Below are positions 24,956 to 32,655 of a stretch of 32,771 bases of DNA, in pieces. Each line of letters starts with the position of its first letter. The stretch's first letter is position 1. This DNA comes from JAVBLV01 sp031553195 (GTDB lineage Bacteria; Bacteroidota; Bacteroidia; Bacteroidales; P3): the NCBI GenBank assembly GCA_031553195.1, contig JAVBLV010000103.1, forward strand, positions 1-32,771, in the 5' to 3' direction. The position numbers were made by a program, and so were the translations under genes. The notes under the pieces are model-generated. The model had not been told where the DNA came from. It was given only the letters and a program-made list of their open reading frames with translations, and searched no databases.

Positions 24956-26749
24956 TTATGGTTTTACAAATTTAGACGTCATTTTTTCTTCGGCAAATAA
25001 TAAAGCCGTATTGATTAACGCCAAATGCGAATAAGCCTGGGGAAAATTGCCGAGTTGGCGCTTGGTTTTAAAGTCCAAATCTTCGCTGAATAGCCTCAAA
25101 TGGTTAGAATAAGAAAGCAATTGATTAAAAATGCTTAACGCTTCCTTTTTTTCGCCTATAACATATAAAGCCCTTACCAACCAAAATGTGCAGATCGTAA
25201 AAGACGAAGAAGGCAAACCAAAACCGTCTTCATTTTTATACCTATACATCAATCCGTTAAAAAACAGTTTCTCTTTAATTCGTTTTACTGTTTTAACAAA
25301 TTTTTCATCATCGGGTTTCATAAAGCCGTATTGCTCCATTAATAGCAATGATGAGTCCATATCCTGATTGTCATAAGTTTGGGTAAAACTTTGCAGTTCC
25401 TCATTCCAACCACGGGTTAAAACATCGGCTTTAATCAGGTCGGCTTCTTTCTTCCAGGCAATCTCATAATCTGTTTGTCCCAGAAATTTAGCAATTTCAA
25501 TAGCTCTGTCTAAAGCCACCCAACACATTACCTTCGAAAAAACAAAATGATTTTCCTTATGCCGAAATTCCCAAATACTGCAATCGGTATTTCGCCAACT
25601 GCAATACACTCTTTTGGCAATCGTTCTTACCACTTCCCACATTTCTTCCATTTCATCTAAAGTCCCTGCAAAGTGGTAATAATAATGATGGATAACATCC
25701 ATTAAATATCCTAAAGAATCATTTTGATGCTGATTGTAAGCCGCATTGCCAATCCGCACAGGTTGCGAGTTTTCATAACCCGATAAATGAGTCAATATCT
25801 CTTCCGTTAAAACACGACTTCCATCAATGCCATACATAATTTGGAAAGAATCGGATTTGGACTTCAATATTTTCTTTATGAAATGCATAAAACGTTTAGC
25901 CGTTGATTGATGTCCCATTTTCAACAAGGTTTCTATAGACATCGACGCATCTCTGATCCAGCAAAAACGGTAATCCCAGTTTCGAACCTCGCCGATGGTT
26001 TCGGGAATACTTGTCGTTAAGGCGGCTATTACTGCCCCTGAATATTCATATGACATCAACTTTAAAATCAAAAGGCTTCTGGATATAATATCGTTATATT
26101 GATTAAATTTTCGGGAACGATTATCCCAATTCAACCAATAAACCTTGGTGCGTTGATATTCTAAATAAATACGTTCAATATCAATAGGAACAAGTTTTTG
26201 ACCATAGGAAAGCAATAAAAATTCATCTTTTTCCAAACAAATCTCTTCGCTGTTTATAATTACATCAAAATCAAGGCTTGAATATAAGTAGATATTATTG
26301 TCTCCGTTTTCTAGTGAAAAAGATCTGATATAATCCGGGAATTTACGATGTAAAACTTTCTCTTTCCCATAATTCATTACCGGATCATATTTCACGCGGA
26401 AAGACGGTTTCCCTCCTATCAACCTGATGTAACGATGAATCTCGGAAGGCATATAATGATCCTGGTTGAAAGTACGGTATCGAGGCATAAAATCCATTAT
26501 TTCAAAACCCCCTTCCGTCGAAACAAAACGAGTGCAGAGAATATTCGTACCCTTCAGATATTTTTGTGAAATAACATATTCTTCAGAAACAACAATAGAA
26601 AAACTTCCGCCTTTTTCTTTATCCAAAATTTTGGAAAATACGGAATGCGAGTCAAAAATGGGAAAACATAACCAATCGATGCTACCTTCCTTTGATATCA
26701 AAGCGGCTGTTTTACAATTGCCGATTACGCCATAATCCAAATTGTCCAT
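24956..26749 (-). CDS. GH15-family glucoamylase/trehalase-like enzyme
   Basis: A 597-residue cytoplasmic glycosidase of family GH15. Residues 1 to about 235 form the beta-rich N-terminal domain (YGVIGNCKTAALISKEGSIDWLCFPIFDS). The (alpha/alpha)6 catalytic domain follows: GEVRNWDYRFCWIRDAS, NDSLGYLMDVIHHYYYH, SIWEFRHKENHFVFSKVMCWVALDRAI, and LRLFSEDLDFKTKRQLGNFPQAYSHLALI, in which the FSED glutamate is the likely general base. There is no signal peptide, so it acts on internal glucans or trehalose. The start is ATG 26749: the longer frame from 26809 would overlap the promoter at 26779-26810. It fits with the glycogen synthase/phosphorylase fusion encoded upstream. Confidence 0.9.
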   Translation of the reverse strand: MDNLDYGVIGNCKTAALISKEGSIDWLCFPIFDSHSVFSKILDKEKGGSFSIVVSEEYVISQKYLKGTNILCTRFVSTEGGFEIMDFMPRYRTFNQDHYMPSEIHRYIRLIGGKPSFRVKYDPVMNYGKEKVLHRKFPDYIRSFSLENGDNNIYLYSSLDFDVIINSEEICLEKDEFLLLSYGQKLVPIDIERIYLEYQRTKVYWLNWDNRSRKFNQYNDIISRSLLILKLMSYEYSGAVIAALTTSIPETIGEVRNWDYRFCWIRDASMSIETLLKMGHQSTAKRFMHFIKKILKSKSDSFQIMYGIDGSRVLTEEILTHLSGYENSQPVRIGNAAYNQHQNDSLGYLMDVIHHYYYHFAGTLDEMEEMWEVVRTIAKRVYCSWRNTDCSIWEFRHKENHFVFSKVMCWVALDRAIEIAKFLGQTDYEIAWKKEADLIKADVLTRGWNEELQSFTQTYDNQDMDSSLLLMEQYGFMKPDDEKFVKTVKRIKEKLFFNGLMYRYKNEDGFGLPSSSFTICTFWLVRALYVIGEKKEALSIFNQLLSYSNHLRLFSEDLDFKTKRQLGNFPQAYSHLALINTALLFAEEKMTSKFVKP

Positions 26750-26778
26750 AAGTATTACTTCTTGATATTTGATTTGCA

Positions 26779-26810
26779 CAAAAGTAACAGTTTTGATTGA
26801 TTTGGACAAA
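26779..26810 (-). promoter_or_regulatory. Promoter of the GH15 gene
   Basis: On the minus strand TTTG (26810-26807), a 20-base spacer and TACTTTTG (26786-26779) match the Bacteroidota consensus perfectly. Transcription would start near 26772, leaving a leader of about 23 bases to ATG 26749. This decides the start codon. Confidence 0.75.
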
Positions 26811-26834
26811 CAGAGTTATTCTTAGAAACTTATG

Positions 26835-26857
26835 AATATAGCTATCAGCGCTATATT
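26835..26857. repeat. Inverted repeat upstream of the GH15 promoter
   Basis: AATATAGC (26835-26842) and GCTATATT (26850-26857) form a perfect 8-bp stem, followed on the plus strand by TTGTTTTTT. It has terminator form, but no plus-strand gene reads into it. It lies 25 bases upstream of the GH15 -33 box, so it could be a regulator site. Confidence 0.4.
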
Positions 26858-26901
26858 TTGTTTTTTAGCATTTCATTTGTTCATTTTTTAGTTGATAGTC
26901 T

Positions 26902-26934
26902 AGTCAGGGTGTGACGCTAAGTCACGCCCTGACT
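26902..26934. repeat. Long intergenic hairpin
   Basis: AGTCAGGGTGTGAC (26902-26915) pairs with GTCACGCCCTGACT (26921-26934) around the loop GCTAA, 14 pairs with one G-T. It is far more GC-rich than its surroundings and no T-run follows on either strand. It is not coding. It may be an extragenic palindrome or a factor-independent transcription stop. Confidence 0.6.
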
Positions 26935-27034
26935 TATAACTTTAAGAGATTTGGACATTCCATAAAAAATTGGACTTAATTTTTCATGTAATTGATATTA
27001 ATCAGATATTCAGGATTTTAGTGTGTTAAATGTA

Positions 27035-27073
27035 AAAGCCCGTTCAAGATTCGAAAAATTTTGAACGGGCTTT
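27035..27073 (-). terminator. Terminator of the ABC/YtrA operon
   Basis: AAAGCCCGTTCAA (27035-27047) and TTGAACGGGCTTT (27061-27073) form a perfect 13-bp stem around 13 bases. T-rich sequence flanks both sides, so it can act in both directions. It lies 28 bases past the stop of the putative lipoprotein gene. Confidence 0.85.
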
Positions 27074-27101
27074 AATTTTACACTTTTAGAAATAAAAAAG
27101 C

Positions 27102-27746
27102 TTATTCCCTTTTTATTAATCCGATCGCTTTTCCGTAAAGAGAAATGTTACTACTATCTTTTACCTCATAATTAAAGTTTCCTGAGGGAATATTGTACAT
27201 GGAAAAAGAACTTTCTGACTGTAACCGTAAATTTAAATTGTGAACGGTGGTAATACTGTCTAAATACACGTTCGCATGAATACAATCTACAGATAAATCT
27301 TGGATAATACATTTATTGATATTTGCATATGCTTCATTTTCCAGATTAAGTTTCAAAGAATTGATTTTAAAATCCTTTATCTTTATATGGGATTTTTTGC
27401 TTTTTACTTCCTCCAATTCTTTCAACATAATAAATAATTTATTCTTCCAGTGTTTATTACTTATGTAGAGACCCGTATCGGTATATCGATATGAAAATTG
27501 ACGAGCGTCGCGGGTAATAATTTGGTTTTTGTTTCCATAAACTATTGTGAGACTGGAAAATCCTTTATATAGCGTAGTATCAATAATAACAGTATTTGTA
27601 GGAGGAATTTCTATTTTTGTGCAATCATAATACGGATCGCTGAAATCGGTACTGAAATATTTACTCCGGAGTTTAATAGAATCGAAAAAATAACATCCGG
27701 TAATAAGTACAATAGTTGCTGTTATGATAATATTTGACGTTTTCAT
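27102..27746 (-). CDS. Putative lipoprotein, possibly GIN/DUF2807-like
   Basis: A 214-residue protein I do not recognise firmly. It starts with a hydrophobic segment ending LITGC (Cys18), which fits a lipobox. The mature part is rich in short beta strands: SSLTIVYGNKNQIITRDARQF, HIKIKDFKINSLKLNLENEAYANI, CIIQDLSVDCIHANVYLDSI, VHNLNLRLQSESSFSMYNI. These repeated N/S-rich strands resemble the beta-helical GIN (DUF2807) domain of envelope proteins that often accompany GntR/ABC clusters, but this is inference. It lies 145 bases after the GntR gene on the same strand, with the operon terminator downstream. I see no TAnnTTTG box in that gap, so read-through expression is likely. Confidence 0.6.
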   Translation of the reverse strand: MKTSNIIITATIVLITGCYFFDSIKLRSKYFSTDFSDPYYDCTKIEIPPTNTVIIDTTLYKGFSSLTIVYGNKNQIITRDARQFSYRYTDTGLYISNKHWKNKLFIMLKELEEVKSKKSHIKIKDFKINSLKLNLENEAYANINKCIIQDLSVDCIHANVYLDSITTVHNLNLRLQSESSFSMYNIPSGNFNYEVKDSSNISLYGKAIGLIKRE

Positions 27747-27764
27747 AATGTTTATTTATAAGCG

Positions 27765-27791
27765 AGCCCCCTAAATCCCCAAAGGGGGACT
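27765..27791. repeat. CCCCCT/AGGGGG intergenic palindrome
   Basis: CCCCCT (27767-27772) and AGGGGG (27783-27788) form a 6-bp GC stem, with AG/CT just outside separated by one bulged base. The sequence around it, AGCCCCCTAAATCCCC and AAAGGGGGACTTT, resembles a palindrome I recall as recurring between genes in diverse Bacteroidota. It sits between the GntR gene and the putative lipoprotein gene and could reduce read-through. Confidence 0.5.
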
Positions 27792-27891
27792 TTACTTGCA
27801 CACTTCTTTTAATCATTCAGTTTGATGTGCTAAAGGCTTGTAATTATTTTATTTGTTCATTTTAATTAAATTCAGTTTTCCTAGCCAAGAA

Positions 27892-28269
27892 TTAATTCTG
27901 AAGCCTTCGAGCCTGTTTGAAAAGTTTATGTTTCGATACAATCTCATCTATATCAATATCTAATAAATCGATTTTGTAGAAAAATTCCGGCAATTCGCTT
28001 TCGAAGAAATTTTCTTTACGCAAAGACAAAATCTTCCCGCCAGCATTCTCATCAATAAAATAACCGATCCCTCGTTTATTGAATATAATATTTTGTTGTT
28101 GCAAATATTCATAAGTACGCATTACTGTATTGGGGTTTACTTCCAATTTAACTGATAACTCTTTGATGGAAGGCATTTTTTCCCCAGGCGGCCACTTTTT
28201 TATGAGAATATGATCGCAAACGTAATCGGCAATTTGCAAATAAATAGCTTGTTTACTCTTGAATTCCAT
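27892..28269 (-). CDS. YtrA-subfamily GntR transcription regulator
   Basis: A 125-residue regulator made of a GntR winged helix-turn-helix (about residues 5-75: AIYLQIADYVCDHIL, PGEKMPSIKELSVKLEVNPNTVMRTYEYL, GIGYFI) and a short C-terminal dimerisation tail. The absence of a large effector domain places it in the YtrA subfamily, which controls neighbouring ABC transporters, often in response to envelope stress or antibiotics. It is third in the ATPase-permease-regulator operon, 2 bases after the permease gene. The inverted repeat at 29870-29895 upstream of the operon is its likely operator, which would make the operon self-regulated. Confidence 0.92.
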   Translation of the reverse strand: MEFKSKQAIYLQIADYVCDHILIKKWPPGEKMPSIKELSVKLEVNPNTVMRTYEYLQQQNIIFNKRGIGYFIDENAGGKILSLRKENFFESELPEFFYKIDLLDIDIDEIVSKHKLFKQARRLQN

Positions 28270-28271
28270 AA

Positions 28272-29015
28272 CTAAACCTCTTTCTCTTTAATTTTTAGAT
28301 ATAATAAAATCCAGCACAACGGAATTAACAGATACTTAAATTGGTACACAATAAGGCTTCTGCTTAATGTTAATGTATTTCCGGTAGTATCGTCGACGAG
28401 CATGCCCAAATACATCTGAGTCGTGTTGGCCGGAGCAAATAAATATTGGATAATTATAGGAAGAACAACCGCAAGAAAAACAAATACAAGAAAACTGATA
28501 AAGACCCCATTTTTACCCAGAAACAAAGACCCTAACACCGCAAAAGAAGTAAGTAAAAATAATATTATCGCCCAATCCAATCCAATTTGAGCAGGAGAAA
28601 GCATATGAAAATGAATGTGATATATGGAATTTAACGCCTGTATCACAAAGAAATTGACGGTATAAAAAAGCCCCAAATAAATCAAAGGAAATATGACCAT
28701 CGTATAACTGAATGCTACAGCCCATTTTTCCAATTTAGACGTAGGCAACGAAAAGAAAAACATTCCATTCTCTTTGGTATTTACCCGCTGGAAAAAAGTC
28801 CCGGAAAGAATCAATATAAAGAACATCCCTGCTGCAATAAAGGTAAACGATCCGAAATCAGAAAGAAAAACTTCTTCTCTATTTTCAAGACTGCACATGA
28901 AAAAAGTCAAAATTCCTAAGACAGAAGGAATTCCAAGCAGATATAATTTTCGGTTTTCCACCCATTGTCTTTTCATGAGTAATGCATACCGTTTAAAGCT
29001 GAAAATATCGTTCAT
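28272..29015 (-). CDS. ABC-2 type transporter permease
   Basis: A 247-residue membrane protein with about six hydrophobic segments, at roughly 20-40, 50-72, 97-125, 148-168, 172-195 and 222-243. It begins with a cytoplasmic MNDIFSFKRYALLMKRQWVENRKLY, typical of ABC-2 type permeases. It lies between the ATPase and the YtrA-type regulator with 2-base gaps on both sides, so it is surely the membrane partner of that ATPase. The substrate is unknown; YtrA-linked exporters are often tied to envelope stress or peptide antibiotics. Confidence 0.87.
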   Translation of the reverse strand: MNDIFSFKRYALLMKRQWVENRKLYLLGIPSVLGILTFFMCSLENREEVFLSDFGSFTFIAAGMFFILILSGTFFQRVNTKENGMFFFSLPTSKLEKWAVAFSYTMVIFPLIYLGLFYTVNFFVIQALNSIYHIHFHMLSPAQIGLDWAIILFLLTSFAVLGSLFLGKNGVFISFLVFVFLAVVLPIIIQYLFAPANTTQMYLGMLVDDTTGNTLTLSRSLIVYQFKYLLIPLCWILLYLKIKEKEV

Positions 29016-29017
29016 AA

Positions 29018-29857
29018 TTATTGTTTTTTAGCGTTAAAAATATTTCTTACCAATTGTTTGTTTCTGATTACCGCATTAAAGAATAACTCCAAGTTGAGTT
29101 GCGTATAGTCGTTGTCGGTATTTTGCAACACGGTTTGGTAGCCATCTATGCTTTCTTCGGAATAAATAGCTTCAGAGACAAGATTTTGGGCAACGGTAAA
29201 CTTCAATTTCTCACAAATATCTTCTACATCCCTGCTGAGAACAACTTCTCTATCATCCAAAATGATGACGGAATCAATTAGTTTATCAATATCCCTTACC
29301 TGGTGAGTAGAAATAATGATGCAACGATTCTCTGTTGCCAATGACGCAATTATACGCCTGAATTGCGATTTCGACGGAATATCCAAACCGTTGGTGGGTT
29401 CGTCCAGAATTAAAATCTGAGTATTGGCCGCCATGGCAAAAGCCAACATTGCCTTTTTCTTTTGTCCCAACGACATTTTTTGCAAATGCGCATTTCGCAT
29501 AAGTTCAAATTCCTGAAGATAACAATCAAATTCTTCATGATTGAAATGGGGATAATAGGGGGCGTACAATTGCTTATATTTTTCGATGGTAAACGAAGGC
29601 GTATAAAACTCTTCCGCCATGAAAAACATTTTGCAAAGGATAGAAGGTTTCCGTTTTGAAGAATCGTCTCCCAAAACAATACAATTCCCCGATTTAGGGA
29701 ACAACAGGCCCATTATAATTTTGAGCAAAGTAGTTTTTCCGGTTCCATTTCTGCCAAGCAAACCGTAGATATGTCCTCCCTGTAAAGACAAATCCAAATT
29801 GGCAAACACTTTAGAGCGTTTGCCATAGTTAAATTGCAGGTTTTCAATTTGTATCAT
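29018..29857 (-). CDS. ABC transporter ATP-binding protein
   Basis: A 279-residue ATPase subunit with Walker A GRNGTGKT (35-42), a signature MSLGQ (128-132), Walker B ILILDEPTNGLD (148-159) and the switch histidine in ISTHQ (His185). The C-terminal 80 residues are an extension, as in exporters of the BcrA/YtrB type. It is first in the ATPase-permease-GntR operon, with a consensus promoter at 29896-29927 and a probable YtrA operator at 29870-29895 immediately upstream. Confidence 0.95.
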   Translation of the reverse strand: MIQIENLQFNYGKRSKVFANLDLSLQGGHIYGLLGRNGTGKTTLLKIIMGLLFPKSGNCIVLGDDSSKRKPSILCKMFFMAEEFYTPSFTIEKYKQLYAPYYPHFNHEEFDCYLQEFELMRNAHLQKMSLGQKKKAMLAFAMAANTQILILDEPTNGLDIPSKSQFRRIIASLATENRCIIISTHQVRDIDKLIDSVIILDDREVVLSRDVEDICEKLKFTVAQNLVSEAIYSEESIDGYQTVLQNTDNDYTQLNLELFFNAVIRNKQLVRNIFNAKKQ

Positions 29858-29869
29858 ATTCTATTTAAT

Positions 29870-29895
29870 TAGTGTATTATTTAACTATAACACTA
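29870..29895 (-). promoter_or_regulatory. Probable YtrA-type operator
   Basis: Plus-strand AGTGTA (29871-29876), 12 bases, then AACACT (29889-29894): an inverted repeat whose arms extend one more pair to T/A. The B. subtilis YtrA site, as I recall it, is AGTGTA-N13-TACACT, so this differs by one base and one position of spacing. It covers the predicted transcription start of an operon that encodes a YtrA-type regulator. Confidence 0.65.
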
Positions 29896-29927
29896 CAAAA
29901 GTAAAAATACTTTTTAATATGACCAAA
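29896..29927 (-). promoter_or_regulatory. Promoter of the ABC/YtrA operon
   Basis: On the minus strand TTTG (29927-29924), a 20-base spacer, then TACTTTTG (29903-29896). Both boxes and the spacing agree with the Bacteroidota consensus and are identical in layout to the GH15 promoter. Initiation would fall near 29889, inside the adjacent operator. Confidence 0.75.
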
Positions 29928-30114
29928 TTTTCAAAGAAAATAAACCGAATTTCTTTTAAGATCCCATTTTATTTATCCTATAAATTCAATAGGAACAAGC
30001 CTTAGGGTTGATTCTAAGGAATCTTATTAATTTTCATAAAAGATCTTGGAAGATAAAGATAGTTATTTTCAAGAAAGGCGATGGATTTCACTTTCTTATA
30101 TCAGTATCAAATCT
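29928..30114. other. Intergenic, nothing recognised
   Basis: AT-rich gap between the ABC operon promoter and the metallophosphoesterase gene. I see no gene, strong hairpin or promoter box beyond those already listed. Confidence 0.4.
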
Positions 30115-31278
30115 TTAAAATTCGTCTTGGGAAGCGGCATTGAATTGCAATTCAATTAAACAAAATTCAGAAATGCTGCCTATTCTAAAAGGAGGCCCCC
30201 ATAACCCAAGTCCTGAAGAAACATAAATATGCGTATCTCCCTTTTTTTTATATCCATAAGGAACTTCATACATATTTTTAATTAGCATGGTTAAAGGCCA
30301 GATTTGTCCATTATGAGTATGTCCTGAAATTTGTAAATCTACTTTGCAATTTTCGCTTATTTCCAAATGATACGGCTGATGATCCAACAATATGACCGGT
30401 AATGTTTTATCCAGGTGTTCCGTTAACGAAGATAATGATTTCCTGGAAGGATTTGTCCGGTCGTCGCGACCAACAATGTAAAAGCTATTGTTTATTTTAA
30501 CGACTGTGTCTTTCAAAAGTTTTATCCCCGTCTCATTCTCTATATATGCTTGGGATTCCTTCATTCCTCCAATATATTCGTGATTTCCCAACACGGCATA
30601 AATGCCCAATGGAGCTTTTACGCTTCTAAACATGTTTCCTGTTTTTCTTTCTATTAAAGGCTTTATGCTTCTGTCAACTACATCTCCTGCTATCAAAACA
30701 ATGTCGGGATCCAATTCGTTTATCTTATGTATATATTTTGATAATTGCGCTTCTTGTATTGTATAACCTAAATGAATATCGCTGATAGCGACTATTCTTA
30801 ACGTTTGTAACGAATCTACTTTTTTACCTACTTTTAAGGACATATTCTGCACTACCGGATTTCGAAACCGGATGTTTCCAATAATCAATAAAATACCCAC
30901 TCCGATTATTGTAATAATAAAACATAAAAACTTAATCATTGGGTAGTGGGAAATAATACGTTGCGGATAAAAATGGATAAAATGATTCAACAGTCTGATG
31001 AGATCAAACATTGCAGTGATAATAAGGAAATAAACGGCGGCTCCCAGCCAGATAAATCCTACATTCTGCAGAAAGGTTGTAACAGGAATCGGTAATTTAT
31101 CTCCCAAAAACATTCCTATAATAAATGAAATAGAAAACGTAGAAAAAACGACTGTAAAAGCAACTTTGAGAAAAAATTTATTGGGAAGCGCCTGCCAACC
31201 CCTTAAAAACAGATAGATATGAACAAGTATGAAAATCGTTAAAAATGAAGAGAAAAACAAAAGCATTTTTGTATTCAT
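30115..31278 (-). CDS. Membrane-anchored calcineurin-like metallophosphoesterase
   Basis: A 387-residue protein with four hydrophobic N-terminal segments (about 5-25, 37-59, 69-95, 114-135) and a metallophosphoesterase domain from about 158. The metal-binding motifs are all there: DIHLG (Asp167, His169), GDVVD (Asp199), GNHEY (Asn232, His233), LDHQP (His300) and GHTHNGQ (His320, His322). The layout resembles the YkuE/YaeI group; YaeI acts on UDP-diacylglucosamine in lipid A synthesis and YkuE is a wall-associated phosphoesterase, but the substrate here is unknown. It starts well after the terminator of the upstream barrel gene, so it should have its own promoter, which I could not pick out. 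Confidence 0.9.
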   Translation of the reverse strand: MNTKMLLFFSSFLTIFILVHIYLFLRGWQALPNKFFLKVAFTVVFSTFSISFIIGMFLGDKLPIPVTTFLQNVGFIWLGAAVYFLIITAMFDLIRLLNHFIHFYPQRIISHYPMIKFLCFIITIIGVGILLIIGNIRFRNPVVQNMSLKVGKKVDSLQTLRIVAISDIHLGYTIQEAQLSKYIHKINELDPDIVLIAGDVVDRSIKPLIERKTGNMFRSVKAPLGIYAVLGNHEYIGGMKESQAYIENETGIKLLKDTVVKINNSFYIVGRDDRTNPSRKSLSSLTEHLDKTLPVILLDHQPYHLEISENCKVDLQISGHTHNGQIWPLTMLIKNMYEVPYGYKKKGDTHIYVSSGLGLWGPPFRIGSISEFCLIELQFNAASQDEF

Positions 31279-31335
31279 AAAATCAGATCTTAAAAAAAAA
31301 TGATAGGATGTATTTACTCGGGGTTCTGATATATA

Positions 31336-31370
31336 AAAAGCCTCCCAAGCATTTGCCCGGGGAGGCTTTA
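31336..31370 (-). terminator. Terminator of the barrel gene
   Basis: Minus strand: AAAGCCTCCC (31369-31360) and GGGAGGCTTT (31346-31337) form a 10-bp perfect stem, followed by TTTATAT. It lies 22 bases beyond the stop codon of the outer-membrane protein gene. Confidence 0.85.
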
Positions 31371-31390
31371 TCCACTTACATTTATCTTAT

Positions 31391-32242
31391 TTAGAATCGT
31401 ATGCCAAATCCGGCATTAATATTAAATGTGCCAATGCTCTGCTCTCTATCGTTATTTTGAATTGAAAATGTTGGAGTCGTCCCCAAATAATCAAAATTCA
31501 AAAGTAAGCAAAACATACTGCCGATATCATATCGAGCGCCGATTCCTATTAAATAGGCAAAAGAACTCGTCGTATAACTCGATGTTTTCATTTGCATTGG
31601 AAGTACTCCATTGGTTCCGAACTTATCGTACCAATTCGTTCCTTCGTAATATGTTTCTATATTAAAAGAAGGAGAAGTAACCCTGGCCATACCTAATAAC
31701 ACCTTTGCTTCGAAACTAAAAGGCGATTTTTTACCTAAAGGCATATGGAAATTAGGACCTGCCATAAATAACCACATTCCCCACGAGTCTTCTTGCAATT
31801 GTACTTTCATTTTCAAATCAGCTAATGCTCCTTTGCCTGCAACCATCGGATTACTTTCAGGCGTCGCAGAATAGGATTGTCCCTGAACCATCCCCATTGC
31901 GCCAATATAGTCAGTGAACCGATAACCGAAAGTAGCATTATACATAAAACCCATTTCTGCTTTGCAAGGCGCGGTAAGCTCTCCTTTGGTTTTTCCCGTG
32001 GGTACTGAAAATGTCAGGGAAGCGTCTGCAAAATCTCCCATAGGCATACTGATTCCCCCCGAAAGAGCAACGAATCCTTTCGTATCATCGGCGCCTCTTT
32101 TCTTCGATTTTCTTTTCGATTTTCTTCTTTTCTTGGCCGCGATTTCAGAATCATGATCTGCCGAATAAGAATCAGTCGGATACACATCGCCAATGCTTAT
32201 AAAAAAGCATATCATGGAAATAAAAAATAATTTCTTTTTCAT
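31391..32242 (-). CDS. Outer-membrane beta-barrel protein, function unknown
   Basis: A 283-residue protein with a signal peptide (MKKKLFFISMICFFISIGDV). After it comes a strikingly basic stretch (about 37-50: KKRRKSKRKSKKRG), and then a barrel-like domain with glycine/aromatic strands: GFVALSGGISMPMGDFADASL, GFMYNATFGYRFTDYIGAMG, WGMWLFMAGPNFHMPLG, FAYLIGIGARYDIGSMFCLLLNFDYLG, ending NAGFGIRF. The pattern fits the OmpA/OmpW-sized porin-like barrels of Bacteroidota, but no family name is secure. The basic stretch just after the signal peptide is unusual. A consensus promoter lies at 32315-32345 and a strong terminator follows the gene, so it is a single-gene unit. Confidence 0.75.
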   Translation of the reverse strand: MKKKLFFISMICFFISIGDVYPTDSYSADHDSEIAAKKRRKSKRKSKKRGADDTKGFVALSGGISMPMGDFADASLTFSVPTGKTKGELTAPCKAEMGFMYNATFGYRFTDYIGAMGMVQGQSYSATPESNPMVAGKGALADLKMKVQLQEDSWGMWLFMAGPNFHMPLGKKSPFSFEAKVLLGMARVTSPSFNIETYYEGTNWYDKFGTNGVLPMQMKTSSYTTSSFAYLIGIGARYDIGSMFCLLLNFDYLGTTPTFSIQNNDREQSIGTFNINAGFGIRF

Positions 32243-32314
32243 ATAAATGATTTTAAGACAATTAAAACAAACTTTCGTTTTATTTTTATTCTAAATAAAC
32301 CCTTAACTCCCTTG

Positions 32315-32345
32315 CAAATGTAGCAAAAAAAATACACATTACAAA
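32315..32345 (-). promoter_or_regulatory. Promoter of the outer-membrane protein gene
   Basis: Minus strand TTTG (32345-32342), a 19-base spacer, TACATTTG (32322-32315): full consensus boxes. The leader to ATG 32242 is about 65 bases. Confidence 0.7.
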
Positions 32346-32382
32346 TCTTTATAAATGATTGGGTGCATTTCAAAATGTCGCA

Positions 32383-32646
32383 TTAAGCAGCCAATTTACT
32401 TTTAGAGTTAACAATATCTATTACTTTACGCCACTGTTGGTTCATATAAAGTGTTCTAAGTTTGAGATTCGGTATCGAATGCGGTGGATAACCGTTCAAA
32501 ACAAACGGTCTGCACTTTGCACAATGCGCAAACAACATTCCAAAGAACTTAATGCGGGCAAGATTCATCTTCCCCGTTAGATGTTGACTTAAAATCGAAA
32601 TAAGTTGAGTAGATTTGTAGTCGACCTTGAGATTTTGTTTTTTCAT
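32383..32646 (-). pseudogene. Frameshifted 5' stub of an IS4-type transposase
   Basis: From ATG 32646 the frame encodes MKKQNLKVDYKSTQLISILS and LTGKMNLARIKFFGMLF, which match the N-terminus of a transposase common in Bacteroidota. Near 32530 the homologous reading changes frame: ALCKVQTVCFERLSTAFDT and ESQT continue in another frame to TAG at 32456-32458. Restoring one T would give GMLFCALCKVQTV, so a single-base deletion explains the break. The rest of the transposase (over 300 residues) is missing; the original frame runs on to 32383 as unrelated sequence. It is a dead insertion-sequence fragment. Confidence 0.75.
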
Positions 32647-32655
32647 TATAACCAA

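Noticed and set aside
26750..26809. Longer GH15 start at 26809
   Set aside because: The added segment covers the consensus promoter (26779-26810), so a transcript from it could not contain that start.
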